From Actinomycetota bacterium (GTDB lineage: Bacteria; Actinomycetota; Acidimicrobiia; IMCC26256; PALSA-555), in NCBI GenBank assembly GCA_003140175.1, contig PLJD01000023.1, forward strand, positions 194 through 64,193: a stretch of DNA of 64,000 bases, in the 5' to 3' direction. The notes under the pieces are model-generated. The model was not told the DNA's origin. It did not search any database and saw only the letters and a program-made list of their open reading frames with translations. Positions 1-7,980 of the stretch are shown here, in pieces. Each line of letters begins with the position of its first letter. Position 1 is the stretch's first letter. The translations under genes and the position numbers were made by a program.

Positions 1-1
1 C

Positions 2-373
2 GTCGTGGCCGGCGTCGACGAGCGCCGCGGCGGGGCCGGCTACGAGGCGGCGTCACCGCTCGGCGCGATCCACCCGGGCGCGCCGCCGTTCTTGGTGTGT
101 CACGGGACGGGCGACAACCTGGTGCCCGTGGTGCAGGCCCGCGCCTTCGTGCTGGCGCTCCGCGAAGCCGCCCAACCCGACACGGTGGTCTACGTCGAGC
201 TGCCCGGCGCCCCGCACGCCTTCGACGTGGTGCGCTCGGTCCGCACCGCCGCCGCGCTCGAGGGCGTCGAGCGGTTCCTCACCTGGGCGTTGCCCGCGGC
301 CGCCGGCGAACGACCCGGGGACGGTGTCGCAGCGACCGGTCCGACGACCACGGCGCGTACGGCGCCATCGTGA
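2..373 (+). CDS. Alpha/beta hydrolase, C-terminal part (5' end outside the window)
   Basis: Only the last ~123 codons are present; the frame is open to the left edge. The fragment shows the C-terminal half of an alpha/beta-hydrolase (esterase / BD-FAE-like) fold: the strand P-P-F-L-V-C-H-G-T-G-D-N-L-V-P carries the acidic catalytic residue (D in GDNLVP), and the P-H-A-F-D segment supplies the catalytic histidine, followed by the last helix. The nucleophile serine lies outside the window. The C-terminal ~25 residues are low-complexity and overlap the convergent gene on the other strand by 95 bases. Substrate cannot be told. Confidence 0.75.
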   Translation, partial: VVAGVDERRGGAGYEAASPLGAIHPGAPPFLVCHGTGDNLVPVVQARAFVLALREAAQPDTVVYVELPGAPHAFDVVRSVRTAAALEGVERFLTWALPAAAGERPGDGVAATGPTTTARTAPS

Positions 374-1379
374 CCCCGGCGAGCCCGACCAGCACCGAGT
401 CGTAGTTGACCCGCCAGCCCGCGAAGTTCCGCCAGCATCGCTCCCGGTCGGGGCGGACCGCGACCCCGGCTCCGCCGAGGCTCTGATAGGCCTCGTCGAA
501 CTCGGACCGGGCGATGCTGATGGGACCGTCGGGGGGCGGGTCGGGGTCGTAGGGGATCCGGTAGAAATCGGCGATCTCGCGCAGGGCCAGCGTGCCGGCC
601 CGGATGCAGAGCCCGGCCTGGGGTGACTGTGGAATCGACAGGGTCGATTGGGCGAGGGAGGCGGCGTCGAGGAGCGCCCCCGCGGCCGTGATCCACGAGC
701 GGTCCGGGTTCGGGGAGCGAAAGAAGACCAACACCGACAGGGAGGTGTGGGTCTCGGCCACGTCGGTGAACCAGTCCTCCCAGTCGGCCCACAGCACCGG
801 CAGGTCAGCGATCCAGTTGATGGCGTGGTAGCGCTGCAGCAGCTCGACCGCGCTGGGCGGCGTCCCGGCGCGGGTGGCGAGCTTCGAGACGGCGAGCTCA
901 CGGCGTGAGAACGCGCCGTAGATCGTGGGCAGGTACGCGATCAGCAAGGTCAGGAGCCCCAAGCCCGTGGCGGCCTCGATGAACACCAGCACGTAGCTCG
1001 GCACGCCGGTCGTGACCGAGGCGAATCCGAGGGTGAAGAACGCGGAGCCGCTCAGCTCGAACGCCCGCGTCCAGCTGCTGACGTCGAGCGCACCCCGATA
1101 GATGCAGGTAAACCCGAAGATGACCATCGCCATCCAGACGAAGACGAGGCCGAAGAGGCTGACCGGGCCGTAGAGCGCCATCACGCGGTCGCGGGCCGCG
1201 TAGGTCCGTCCCTCGCGGGCGAAGAGGTCGAAGACGTGACGGGCCTGGACGAACACGATGCGGCTCAGGACGGTGATGACCCCGCGCGGCAACACGAAGG
1301 TTCGCAGCGCCGAGTCGAAGACGACCAGGACGACCGCGGCCCCGACCATGACGTAGATGACGTCCGCGACGATGTGCAT
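279..1379 (-). CDS. Ion-channel-like membrane protein with unusual pore-loop motif
   Basis: 366 residues. Hydrophobic segments lie near residues 5-27, 70-97 and 125-150, with a pore-loop-like stretch around residues 108-122 (A-F-F-T-L-G-F-A-S-V-T-T-G). This is placed like the T-V-G-Y-G-D filter of two-TM potassium channels, but the canonical Tyr-Gly-Asp is replaced by Phe-Ala-Ser. A ~200-residue, probably cytoplasmic, C-terminal domain with conserved-looking Trp-rich segments follows. The last ~28 residues are Arg/Pro-rich and overlap the upstream hydrolase gene tail-to-tail. Channel activity is inferred from the layout; it could equally be a non-conducting membrane protein of unknown function. 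Confidence 0.6.
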   Translation of the reverse strand: MHIVADVIYVMVGAAVVLVVFDSALRTFVLPRGVITVLSRIVFVQARHVFDLFAREGRTYAARDRVMALYGPVSLFGLVFVWMAMVIFGFTCIYRGALDVSSWTRAFELSGSAFFTLGFASVTTGVPSYVLVFIEAATGLGLLTLLIAYLPTIYGAFSRRELAVSKLATRAGTPPSAVELLQRYHAINWIADLPVLWADWEDWFTDVAETHTSLSVLVFFRSPNPDRSWITAAGALLDAASLAQSTLSIPQSPQAGLCIRAGTLALREIADFYRIPYDPDPPPDGPISIARSEFDEAYQSLGGAGVAVRPDRERCWRNFAGWRVNYDSVLVGLAGVTMAPYAPWSSDRSLRHRPRVVRRRPRATPR

Positions 1380-1392
1380 GGTCCGAAGCCTG

Positions 1393-1812
1393 TCAGTCCT
1401 CGCCGGGGCGCGGGCGGCCCCGGCCCCGCTTGAGGTCCCCGCGGCGACGCTTGTCGTCCAAGCGCGACCGCCGGGCCGTCTTCGAGGGCGCGGTCGGCCG
1501 GCGCGGCCGGGTCGTGCGGAGCCCAGCGGCGAGACGCGCCGCGAGCCGTTCGAGGGCGAGGTCGCGGTTGCGGGCCTGGGAGCGGGTGTCCGCAGCCCGG
1601 GCCCGCACTACCGGGCCGAGCCGACTCACGAGCCGGGCCCGCTGGCGAGGACCGAGCGAGCGTGACGCGGTCACGTCGAACGCGGCCTCCACCGCGGTGT
1701 CCGAGGTGTTGGCGTGCTGACCGCCCGGACCTCCGGACCGGCTCGCCCGGAGCGTGACCTCCGACCGCTCGATCCGGCACGACGGGCTGACCCGCAGCCA
1801 CCGAGACGCCAT
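1393..1812 (-). CDS. arfB: ArfB-like peptidyl-tRNA hydrolase (ribosome rescue)
   Basis: 139 residues, the usual length for ArfB/YaeJ. The catalytic GGQ loop of release-factor domain 3 is plain at residues 28-33 (G-G-P-G-G-Q-H-A-N), followed by a small alpha/beta domain and a C-terminal Arg/Lys-rich tail (from about residue 100). In the family that tail enters the empty mRNA channel of stalled ribosomes so that the GGQ can hydrolyse the peptidyl-tRNA. The ATG at 1812 is preferred over the TTG one codon earlier because M-A-S-R-W matches the compact N-terminus of the family. The gene sits 13 bases upstream of the channel-like gene on the same strand and may be co-transcribed with it. Confidence 0.9.
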   Translation of the reverse strand: MASRWLRVSPSCRIERSEVTLRASRSGGPGGQHANTSDTAVEAAFDVTASRSLGPRQRARLVSRLGPVVRARAADTRSQARNRDLALERLAARLAAGLRTTRPRRPTAPSKTARRSRLDDKRRRGDLKRGRGRPRPGED

Positions 1813-1883
1813 CAAGGCGACGGTAGACGCGGCGACCGCGGCACGGGTCCATTACTCACCGGTAGAGTCCCGGGCGTCCGCCA

Positions 1884-1911
1884 TTGACAGCCCCCAGAGG
1901 GCTTCTAGAGT
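1884..1911 (+). promoter_or_regulatory. Sigma-70-type promoter of the ABC importer operon
   Basis: A consensus -35 TTGACA (1884-1889) and a -10-like TAGAGT (1906-1911) are separated by 16 bases. Transcription would start near 1918, just before a long inverted repeat and about 85 bases upstream of the binding-protein start. No other gene on this strand lies between the promoter and that gene. Confidence 0.6.
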
Positions 1912-1920
1912 GGCGGCACC

Positions 1921-1945
1921 GTGACGGTGGTCACACCACAGTCAC
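1921..1945 (+). promoter_or_regulatory. Inverted repeat just downstream of the promoter (candidate operator)
   Basis: A 25-base inverted repeat with arms GTGAC-x-GTGGT and ACCAC-x-GTCAC around a 3-base centre; 10 of 11 arm positions pair. The core TGGT-N3-ACCA resembles operators of the FadR/LldR branch of GntR regulators, which is an inference from the pattern only. Its place at about +4 to +28 would suit a repressor site; as RNA it could also form a leader hairpin. Confidence 0.45.
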
Positions 1946-2001
1946 GGTGGACAGCACGGGCAGTACGGGGCGAGAGCCCCGCCAGCTTCTGGGGGGAACC
2001 A

Positions 2002-3678
2002 GTGGCCGATCCGCACCGGCACGCATCTCGTCGTCTCAACCGAGTCGTCGCTCTGATCGGCGTCACCGTCATGACACTGGCGGGACTCGGGACCGCGGCG
2101 GGGGCTTCGACGACCCAGGCCGGCCCGGCACACGCTCCCGCGCCGACCGCGCAGAAGGGCGGGGCCGGCTCGGGCGGCAACCTCAACTTCGGGCTCGAAG
2201 CCGAGACCGACAATTACTGCCTGACCAGCGCGCAGCTCGCCATCTCGGGGATCCAGGTCGTGGCCGCGGTCTACGACACGCTCACGGTTCCGAACAGCAA
2301 GGGCGTCGCGGTTCCGTATCTCGCCAAGTCGGTGACGCCGAACGCCGCCAACACGCTGTGGACGATCACGCTGCGCCCGGGCATCAAGTTCCAAGACGGC
2401 GAGACCCTCGATGCCAACGCGGTGAAACTGAACCTCGACACCTACCGCGCCGCGCCGGGTGGGGTGAGCGCCGACTTTGGCTCCCTGTTCCCGATCTACC
2501 TGAAGTTCATCTCGAACGTCACGGTCGTCGACCCGATGACCCTCCAGGTGCAGCTGAGCACGGCGGTGCCGGACTTCCCCGATTACCTGTACTCGACCGG
2601 ACGGATGGGGATCATGGCCCCCGCCCAGCTCAACGCGCCCGGGCAGGGCTGCGAGACCGACATGATCGGCACCGGCCCCTTCAAGTTGCAGTCCTACCAG
2701 CAGAACCAGAAGACCGTTGTCGTGCGGAACCCGAACTACTGGCAGGCGGGCTTCCCGAAGGCGGCCTCGATCACGTTCGTCCCGGTGCCGGACGAGTCGG
2801 CCCGGACGAACCAACTGGAGGGTGGCCAGCTCGACTTGCTGCACACGTCCAGCGCGCAGCAGCTGAGCGCCCTGAAGAGCCAGAGCAACCTCAAGCTCTT
2901 GCTCCAGCAGCCCGGCTACCGCGAGATCCACTACTACTACCTGCGCGCGAACAAGGCGCCGTTCAACAGCCTCGCCGCTCGCCAGGCGTTCGCCGACGCG
3001 GTGGACCGCAACTCGTTGAACCTGATCCAGAACAAGGGCCTGTTCCAGGTCGCGAACAGCATCATGGACAAGAGCTCGCCGGGCTATCTGGCCAACGCGG
3101 GCTATCCCTCGTACAACCTCAAGAAGGCCATCGCCCTGGTCAACCAGGTCAAGGCGCAGAACGGCGGCCAGTTCAACATCACGCTGGGTACGACCACCGA
3201 CCCGGAGGCCAGCGCCGAGGCGCAGCTCGTGAAGGAGCAGGTCGGCAAAGCTGGGATCAACGTGACCATCGCGCAGTTCGACCAGGCGACCCTGATCAAC
3301 AAGGCGCTCCAGGGCGACATCGACGTGCTGGTCTGGCGCAACCTGCACGGCGAGTACTCCGGGGACGCTGACCAGAGCACGTACGTGTGGTTCGCCGAGG
3401 GCTACCCGACGAACTTCGGCGCCTTTAGCGACCCGACCGTGCAGTCGCTCCTCGACCAGGGCCGCGCGGCGAGCAGCCCGGCGCAGATCAACTCGATCTA
3501 CCAGCAGTTCAACCGGGCGATGGCCAAGGGTGCGTACATCCTCCCGGACTGGTACGTGAACTGGACCATCGGGTACCAGCCGAGCGTGCATCTCACCTTC
3601 CCGCCGTTGCCGAACGGAGAGGGCACACCAGCGTTCGTCTACGGGCGGATCCCCGTCCTGGGGCTGAGCAAGAGCTGA
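2002..3678 (+). CDS. ABC transporter substrate-binding protein, family 5 (peptide/nickel type)
   Basis: 558 residues from the GTG at 2002, chosen because a GGGGGG Shine-Dalgarno stretch (1991-1996) lies just before it. The N-terminus is an Arg-containing n-region, a hydrophobic core around residues 14-30 and a small-residue cleavage region (A-G-A-S), so the protein is exported; no lipobox cysteine is evident. The mature part has the SBP_bac_5 layout: Y-D-T-L-T early, the typical W-T-I-T-L-R-P-G-I-K-F-Q-D-G-E segment, G-T-G-P-F-K-L in the middle and R-N-P-N-Y-W after it. It binds the solute outside the membrane and feeds the two permeases encoded directly downstream. The ligand (oligopeptide, or another compound) cannot be read from the sequence. 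Confidence 0.9.
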   Translation: MADPHRHASRRLNRVVALIGVTVMTLAGLGTAAGASTTQAGPAHAPAPTAQKGGAGSGGNLNFGLEAETDNYCLTSAQLAISGIQVVAAVYDTLTVPNSKGVAVPYLAKSVTPNAANTLWTITLRPGIKFQDGETLDANAVKLNLDTYRAAPGGVSADFGSLFPIYLKFISNVTVVDPMTLQVQLSTAVPDFPDYLYSTGRMGIMAPAQLNAPGQGCETDMIGTGPFKLQSYQQNQKTVVVRNPNYWQAGFPKAASITFVPVPDESARTNQLEGGQLDLLHTSSAQQLSALKSQSNLKLLLQQPGYREIHYYYLRANKAPFNSLAARQAFADAVDRNSLNLIQNKGLFQVANSIMDKSSPGYLANAGYPSYNLKKAIALVNQVKAQNGGQFNITLGTTTDPEASAEAQLVKEQVGKAGINVTIAQFDQATLINKALQGDIDVLVWRNLHGEYSGDADQSTYVWFAEGYPTNFGAFSDPTVQSLLDQGRAASSPAQINSIYQQFNRAMAKGAYILPDWYVNWTIGYQPSVHLTFPPLPNGEGTPAFVYGRIPVLGLSKS

Positions 3679-3714
3679 GCCGCCACGCCAACCAGGAGTT
3701 AACGGACCACCGGG

Positions 3715-4722
3715 ATGCGAACGGAGCTCCTCCGATTCATCGCGCGTCGCCTCGTACAGCTGGTGATCGTGCTGTTCGTCGTGAGCATCTTCACCTTCTT
3801 GTTGATCCGGCTCCTGCCGGGCGATCCCGTCCAGACGATCATCCCGTTCGCCAAGGGACCGCAGTTCGCCAAGGAGCGGGCCCAGCTCCGCCGCGACCTG
3901 GGGCTCAATAAGAGCCTCCTCGGCCAGTACTGGTCCTACGTGATCGGGTTGTTGCAGGGCCACCTGGGCCACCAGTACTCATCGGGTCTGCCGGTGAGCA
4001 CGCTCGTGGACCAGTCGCTGCCCGTCTCGTTGCAGCTCATGATCTACGCCCAGGTGATCTCGCTGGTCTTCGCGATCCCGCTCGGCATCCTGGCCGCCTA
4101 CCGGGCCGGGACGAAGACCGACAGCGCGATCAACACCTCGTCGTTCGCCCTGCTGGCGTTGCCGAACTTCGTGCTGGCCCTGTTCCTCTCGTTCCTCATC
4201 GGAGCGAAGCTGCATTGGTTACCGACCGCTGGGTATGCGCCGGGCTGGCTCGATCAGTTCTTCGACGGCAGCCAGCACATGCAGCTCGGCCAGCACCTCA
4301 CCGACATGATCCTGCCCTCGGTGACGCTCGCCGTCGGCCAGATCGCCGTGTACATGCGGCTCCTGCGCAGCGACATGATCGCCACCCTCCAGGAGAACTT
4401 CATCACCCTCGCCAAAGCGAAGGGGATCACGAACCGCCGTATCCTCTGGCGCCACGCGCTGCGCCCGTCCAGCCTCACCATGCTGACCGTGGCGGGACTC
4501 AACGTCGGCACGCTCATCGGCGGCGCGATCGTCGTGGAGGTCATCTATGACCTCCCTGGAATGGGTGAGAAGATCTTCCAAGCGGTCGAGTCCCGCTCGT
4601 ATGTCGAGCTCCAAAGCTACGTGGTGGTGATCGCGGTGCTGTTCGTGGTCGTGAACTTCCTCGTCGACTTCCTCTATGCCGTGCTCGATCCCCGGATTCG
4701 TCGTGCCCGAACGCCGGCCTAG
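3715..4722 (+). CDS. ABC transporter permease, DppB/OppB type
   Basis: 335 residues. An N-terminal TM segment (about 10-32, ending in L-L-P-G-D-P-V) and the five further TM segments of the BPD_transp_1 domain are visible. The cytoplasmic coupling loop A-K-A-K-G-I-T-N-R-R-I-L-W-R-H-A-L-R-P (the EAA motif) begins near residue 234. The start is the ATG 36 bases after the binding-protein stop, preceded by an AGGAG site. It forms a heterodimeric channel with the next gene product. The 3' end overlaps the next gene. Confidence 0.92.
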   Translation: MRTELLRFIARRLVQLVIVLFVVSIFTFLLIRLLPGDPVQTIIPFAKGPQFAKERAQLRRDLGLNKSLLGQYWSYVIGLLQGHLGHQYSSGLPVSTLVDQSLPVSLQLMIYAQVISLVFAIPLGILAAYRAGTKTDSAINTSSFALLALPNFVLALFLSFLIGAKLHWLPTAGYAPGWLDQFFDGSQHMQLGQHLTDMILPSVTLAVGQIAVYMRLLRSDMIATLQENFITLAKAKGITNRRILWRHALRPSSLTMLTVAGLNVGTLIGGAIVVEVIYDLPGMGEKIFQAVESRSYVELQSYVVVIAVLFVVVNFLVDFLYAVLDPRIRRARTPA

Positions 4723-5770
4723 CCCTCGCGGGGGCGCCCCCGGTCCCGGCACCGGCGGCTTTGGCGGCCCCGGCGCGCCTGCCGACGCCATACGGCGCGA
4801 CGAGGCCGACCCGTCGTCCCTCGCCTTCGAAGGCGACGCGGGGCTGCTCCAGGTCGACGCGGTCGCCGCCGGCCCCGAGGGTGGGCGCCGACGCCTCGGG
4901 CAGGGCCTGAACGTGACCGCCTGGGTCGCGATCGCCTGGATGGCCTTCATCGTGCTCATCGCGGTGCTGGCCAAGACCGGGCTCGTCACCTGGGGCGACC
5001 CCCAGAACTCGATCGCCTCGTGCGCCAGCAAGGGTCCCTTCGCTCAGGGCGGCAGCGCGCCCGGCCATCTGCTCGGCTGCGACAGCATCGGTCGCGACAT
5101 GATCGCCCGCCTCGCGTTGGGCGCGTGGGAATCCCTGCTCGTGTCGGTCGGGGCGATCACGGTCGGCTTCGTGATCGGCGGTGGACTCGGGATCATCGCC
5201 GGCTACTTCGGCGGCTTCGTCGACACCGTGTTGTCCGGCATGTTCAACGTGTTGTTGTCGGTACCGGCCATCGTGCTCGCCTTGGCCCTAGTCGCCTTCT
5301 TGCAAGGCAGCCCCGAGAACGCCGCCAACAGCACCCTGCCCGACTGGTTCGTCCTGATCCTCGCCATCGGGATCGTGTCGATCCCCCTGGTCGGACGAAT
5401 CTCTCGGGCCAGTGCGCTGAGCTGGAGTCAGCGCGAATTCGTCCTGGCCGCCCGAGCCCAGGGGGCCAAGAGCGGCCGGATCATGATCCGCGAGCTGCTC
5501 CCGAACGTGGCGCCGGCGATGTTCTCGATCGCGCTGCTCGGCATCGCCATCGCGATCGTGGCGGAGGGCACGCTCGCCATCCTCGGAGTCGGGGTCCGGC
5601 CGCCCACTCCGTCGTGGGGCAACATCATCGCCCTCGACCGAGGCCTGCTGTTGACCTCTCCCCACATCGTGTTCGAACCGTCGATCCTCATCTTCCTCAC
5701 CGCGCTCGCACTGAACTACCTCGGCGACGTGGTGCGGACCCGCTTCGAGGTCCGGGAGTCGGGGATTTGA
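4703..5770 (+). CDS. ABC transporter permease, DppC/OppC type, with Gly/Pro-rich N-terminal extension
   Basis: 355 residues from the GTG at 4703, which overlaps the preceding gene by 20 bases; an ATG at 4676 in the same frame is an alternative. The first ~70 residues are Gly/Pro/Ala-rich and probably disordered in the cytoplasm. The OppC-type core follows: first TM, a periplasmic region with D-S-I-G-R-D-M (the family's G-T-D-x-x-G-R-D segment), and TM helices with the coupling loop A-A-R-A-Q-G-A-K-S-G-R-I-M-I-R-E-L-L-P-N. It pairs with the DppB-type permease; the operon order binding protein-B-C-D-F is the standard one. Confidence 0.9.
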   Translation: MPERRPSPRGGAPGPGTGGFGGPGAPADAIRRDEADPSSLAFEGDAGLLQVDAVAAGPEGGRRRLGQGLNVTAWVAIAWMAFIVLIAVLAKTGLVTWGDPQNSIASCASKGPFAQGGSAPGHLLGCDSIGRDMIARLALGAWESLLVSVGAITVGFVIGGGLGIIAGYFGGFVDTVLSGMFNVLLSVPAIVLALALVAFLQGSPENAANSTLPDWFVLILAIGIVSIPLVGRISRASALSWSQREFVLAARAQGAKSGRIMIRELLPNVAPAMFSIALLGIAIAIVAEGTLAILGVGVRPPTPSWGNIIALDRGLLLTSPHIVFEPSILIFLTALALNYLGDVVRTRFEVRESGI

Positions 5771-6846
5771 CCGACGTGGCCGCCGCCCAACCCTCGGGCC
5801 CTCTGCTCGAAGTCGCCGACCTCTCGACCCACTTCGAGACCAGCCGGGGCTTGGTCCGTGCGGTCGATGGAGTCTCGCTGACCCTCGATCGAGGCAAGAC
5901 ACTCGGCATCGTCGGCGAATCCGGATCGGGCAAGACCGTGCTGTCCCGCTCGATCATGAACCTGTTACCAAAACGAGGCGTGGTTCGAAGCGGCTCGGTG
6001 CGTCTCGAAGGCAACGAGATCCTGCCCCTCTCGGCCAAGGAGATGCGCCGCTACTGGGGCGCCCAGATGGCCATGATCTTCCAGGATCCCATGACGTCGC
6101 TGAACCCGGTCATGAAGATCGGCAAGCAGATCACCGAAGCGGTCCGCCAGCATCTCGACGTGACACGCCAATACGCCAACGAGCTCGCCGAGTCGCTGCT
6201 CGCCTCGGTCCGCATCCCCGAACCGCACGCCCGCCTCAAGGAGTACCCGCACCAGCTCTCGGGCGGGATGCGTCAGCGGATCTGCATCGCCATCGCCTTG
6301 GCGTGTGGCCCGAAGCTGTTGTTCGCGGACGAGCCCACGACCGCCCTCGACGTGACCGTGCAAGCTCAGGTGCTCGACCTCATCGCCCACCAGCAAGCTG
6401 AGCGGTTCATGGCGATGGTCCTCGTCACCCACGACCTCGGCGTCGTCGCCGGCCGAGCCGACGAGATCGCGGTGATGTACGCCGGTCGGATCGTCGAGCA
6501 CGCTCCCACCGGCGTGCTGTTCGCCAACATGAAGATGCCCTACACCGAGGCGCTGCTCGCCTCCATCCCCAAGCTCGACGAGCACAGCCATACCCGCCTC
6601 GCGACCATCCCGGGCCGGCCGCCCGACCTGGTCATCCCCCCGCCGGGCTGCAAGTTCGCGCCCCGCTGCCGCTACGTCCAGGAGCGCTGCGTCCAAGAAG
6701 AGCCGCCGCTGACCGCCGGCGCCGCGCCGGGTCACGAGTTTCGCTGCTGGTTCCCGGTCGGGACCCCCGAAGGCAACGAGGCGCTGGCTCGCAACGAGCG
6801 CGAGGGTCGCGTCCCCCAAGCGGCTGCGTTGGCGGGGCACGCCTGA
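5767..6846 (+). CDS. ABC transporter ATPase, DppD/OppD type
   Basis: 359 residues if translation starts at the TTG at 5767, whose TTGA overlaps the permease stop; a GGGAG site (5754-5758) is 8 bases away. A GTG at 5776 is the alternative start. Walker A is G-E-S-G-S-G-K-T, the signature is L-S-G-G-M-R-Q-R, Walker B is L-L-F-A-D-E-P-T-T-A-L-D, and the H-loop is T-H-D-L-G. The C-terminal oligopeptide/dipeptide extension contains the cysteine set C-K-F-A-P-R-C...C (in related proteins a metal or Fe-S site). It energises import together with the partner ATPase. Confidence 0.92.
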   Translation: MTDVAAAQPSGPLLEVADLSTHFETSRGLVRAVDGVSLTLDRGKTLGIVGESGSGKTVLSRSIMNLLPKRGVVRSGSVRLEGNEILPLSAKEMRRYWGAQMAMIFQDPMTSLNPVMKIGKQITEAVRQHLDVTRQYANELAESLLASVRIPEPHARLKEYPHQLSGGMRQRICIAIALACGPKLLFADEPTTALDVTVQAQVLDLIAHQQAERFMAMVLVTHDLGVVAGRADEIAVMYAGRIVEHAPTGVLFANMKMPYTEALLASIPKLDEHSHTRLATIPGRPPDLVIPPPGCKFAPRCRYVQERCVQEEPPLTAGAAPGHEFRCWFPVGTPEGNEALARNEREGRVPQAAALAGHA

Positions 6847-7919
6847 TGGCCGGCACGGGAAGCATCCACCTGCGGGCCGGGGACGGGGCGCTACTGCGGG
6901 TCGAGGACCTCGTCGTCGAGTTCCCGATCGGGCACGGCGGCGAAGCGGTCCACGCCGTGTCGGGCATCAGCCTCGATGTGCTCGATGGCGAGACGCTCGG
7001 CATCGTCGGCGAGTCGGGCTGTGGCAAGTCGACCACCGGACGGGCGGTGATGCAGCTCCCCGCGCCGAAGTCGGGCAGCGTCCGCTTCGACGGTGTCGAG
7101 CTGACGTCGCTGCACGGAGAAGCGCTCCGCCGGGTGCGCCCCCGGCTCCAGATGATCTTTCAGGACCCCATCTCGTCGCTGAATCCCCGCCGACGGGTGC
7201 GCGAGATCGTGCGCGAAGGCCTCGACATCTGGGAGATGGGCGACAAGGACGCCCGCAACGCGAAGGTCGACGAGGTCCTCGACGCGGTCGGGATGGATCC
7301 CGCCAACGGGGCTCGTCGCCCCCACGAGTTCTCCGGCGGCCAGTGCCAGCGGATCTCGATCGCGCGGGCGGTGGTCACCGAGCCGAAGCTGATCATCTGC
7401 GACGAGCCGGTCTCCGCCCTCGACGTGTCGGTGCAGGCCCAGATCCTGAACCTCCTCGAGGACATGAAGCACCGCTACGGACTCACCGTCGTGTTCATCG
7501 CCCACGACCTCGCCGTGGTGAAGAACGTGAGCGACCGAGTGCTGGTCATGTACCTCGGCAAGGCGTGTGAGATCGCGTCACCCGACGATCTCTACGAACA
7601 TCCCAAGCATCCCTACACCGGCGCGCTGCTCGCCGCCATCCCCGTCCCCGACCCGACGCAGCATCCCGACGAGGAGCGGGTCCTCGGCGGTGAAGTGCCC
7701 TCGCCGATCCATCCGCCCACGGGTTGCCGGTTCCGCACCCGATGCCCCAAGTCTCAGGAGCGATGCGCGCTCGAAGAACCGGTGCTGCGCGAGGTGGAAC
7801 CAAGCCAGTACGTGGCCTGCCATTTCCCACTCGAGGCCGGCGAGCAGATCGACTTCGCCCGAGTCGGCATCGGCGCCAGCATCGACGTGGCGAGCGACGG
7901 GGACGGCTCGACGCCCTGA
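6846..7919 (+). CDS. ABC transporter ATPase, DppF/OppF type
   Basis: 357 residues. The ATG overlaps the previous stop by one base (TGATG), implying coupled translation. Walker A is G-E-S-G-C-G-K-S-T, the signature is F-S-G-G-Q-C-Q-R (Gln-Cys where most relatives have Gln-Arg or Met-Arg), Walker B is L-I-I-C-D-E-P-V-S-A-L-D, and the H-loop is A-H-D-L-A. The C-terminal cysteine motif (C-R-F-R-T-R-C...C) is also present. This is the last gene of the importer operon; the convergent lon gene ends 61 bases further on. Confidence 0.92.
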   Translation: MAGTGSIHLRAGDGALLRVEDLVVEFPIGHGGEAVHAVSGISLDVLDGETLGIVGESGCGKSTTGRAVMQLPAPKSGSVRFDGVELTSLHGEALRRVRPRLQMIFQDPISSLNPRRRVREIVREGLDIWEMGDKDARNAKVDEVLDAVGMDPANGARRPHEFSGGQCQRISIARAVVTEPKLIICDEPVSALDVSVQAQILNLLEDMKHRYGLTVVFIAHDLAVVKNVSDRVLVMYLGKACEIASPDDLYEHPKHPYTGALLAAIPVPDPTQHPDEERVLGGEVPSPIHPPTGCRFRTRCPKSQERCALEEPVLREVEPSQYVACHFPLEAGEQIDFARVGIGASIDVASDGDGSTP

Positions 7920-7954
7920 TCAGCGTGCCGGCATCTCATCGCCGAGGCGCCCGA

Positions 7955-7964
7955 CCCCCCCCCC
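7955..7964. repeat. C10 homopolymer between convergent genes
   Basis: A run of ten C (ten G on the other strand) sits in the 61-base gap between the importer operon and lon. It is outside any coding frame. Such runs are prone to length errors in sequencing as well as to slippage in vivo. Confidence 0.9.
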
Positions 7965-7980
7965 GCAGCGTGGCGGCCGC

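Noticed and set aside
1942-3972. Long open frame antisense to the binding-protein gene
   Set aside because: It is a by-product of the GC-rich codon pattern. It has no recognisable domain or ribosome-binding site and overlaps a well-supported gene.
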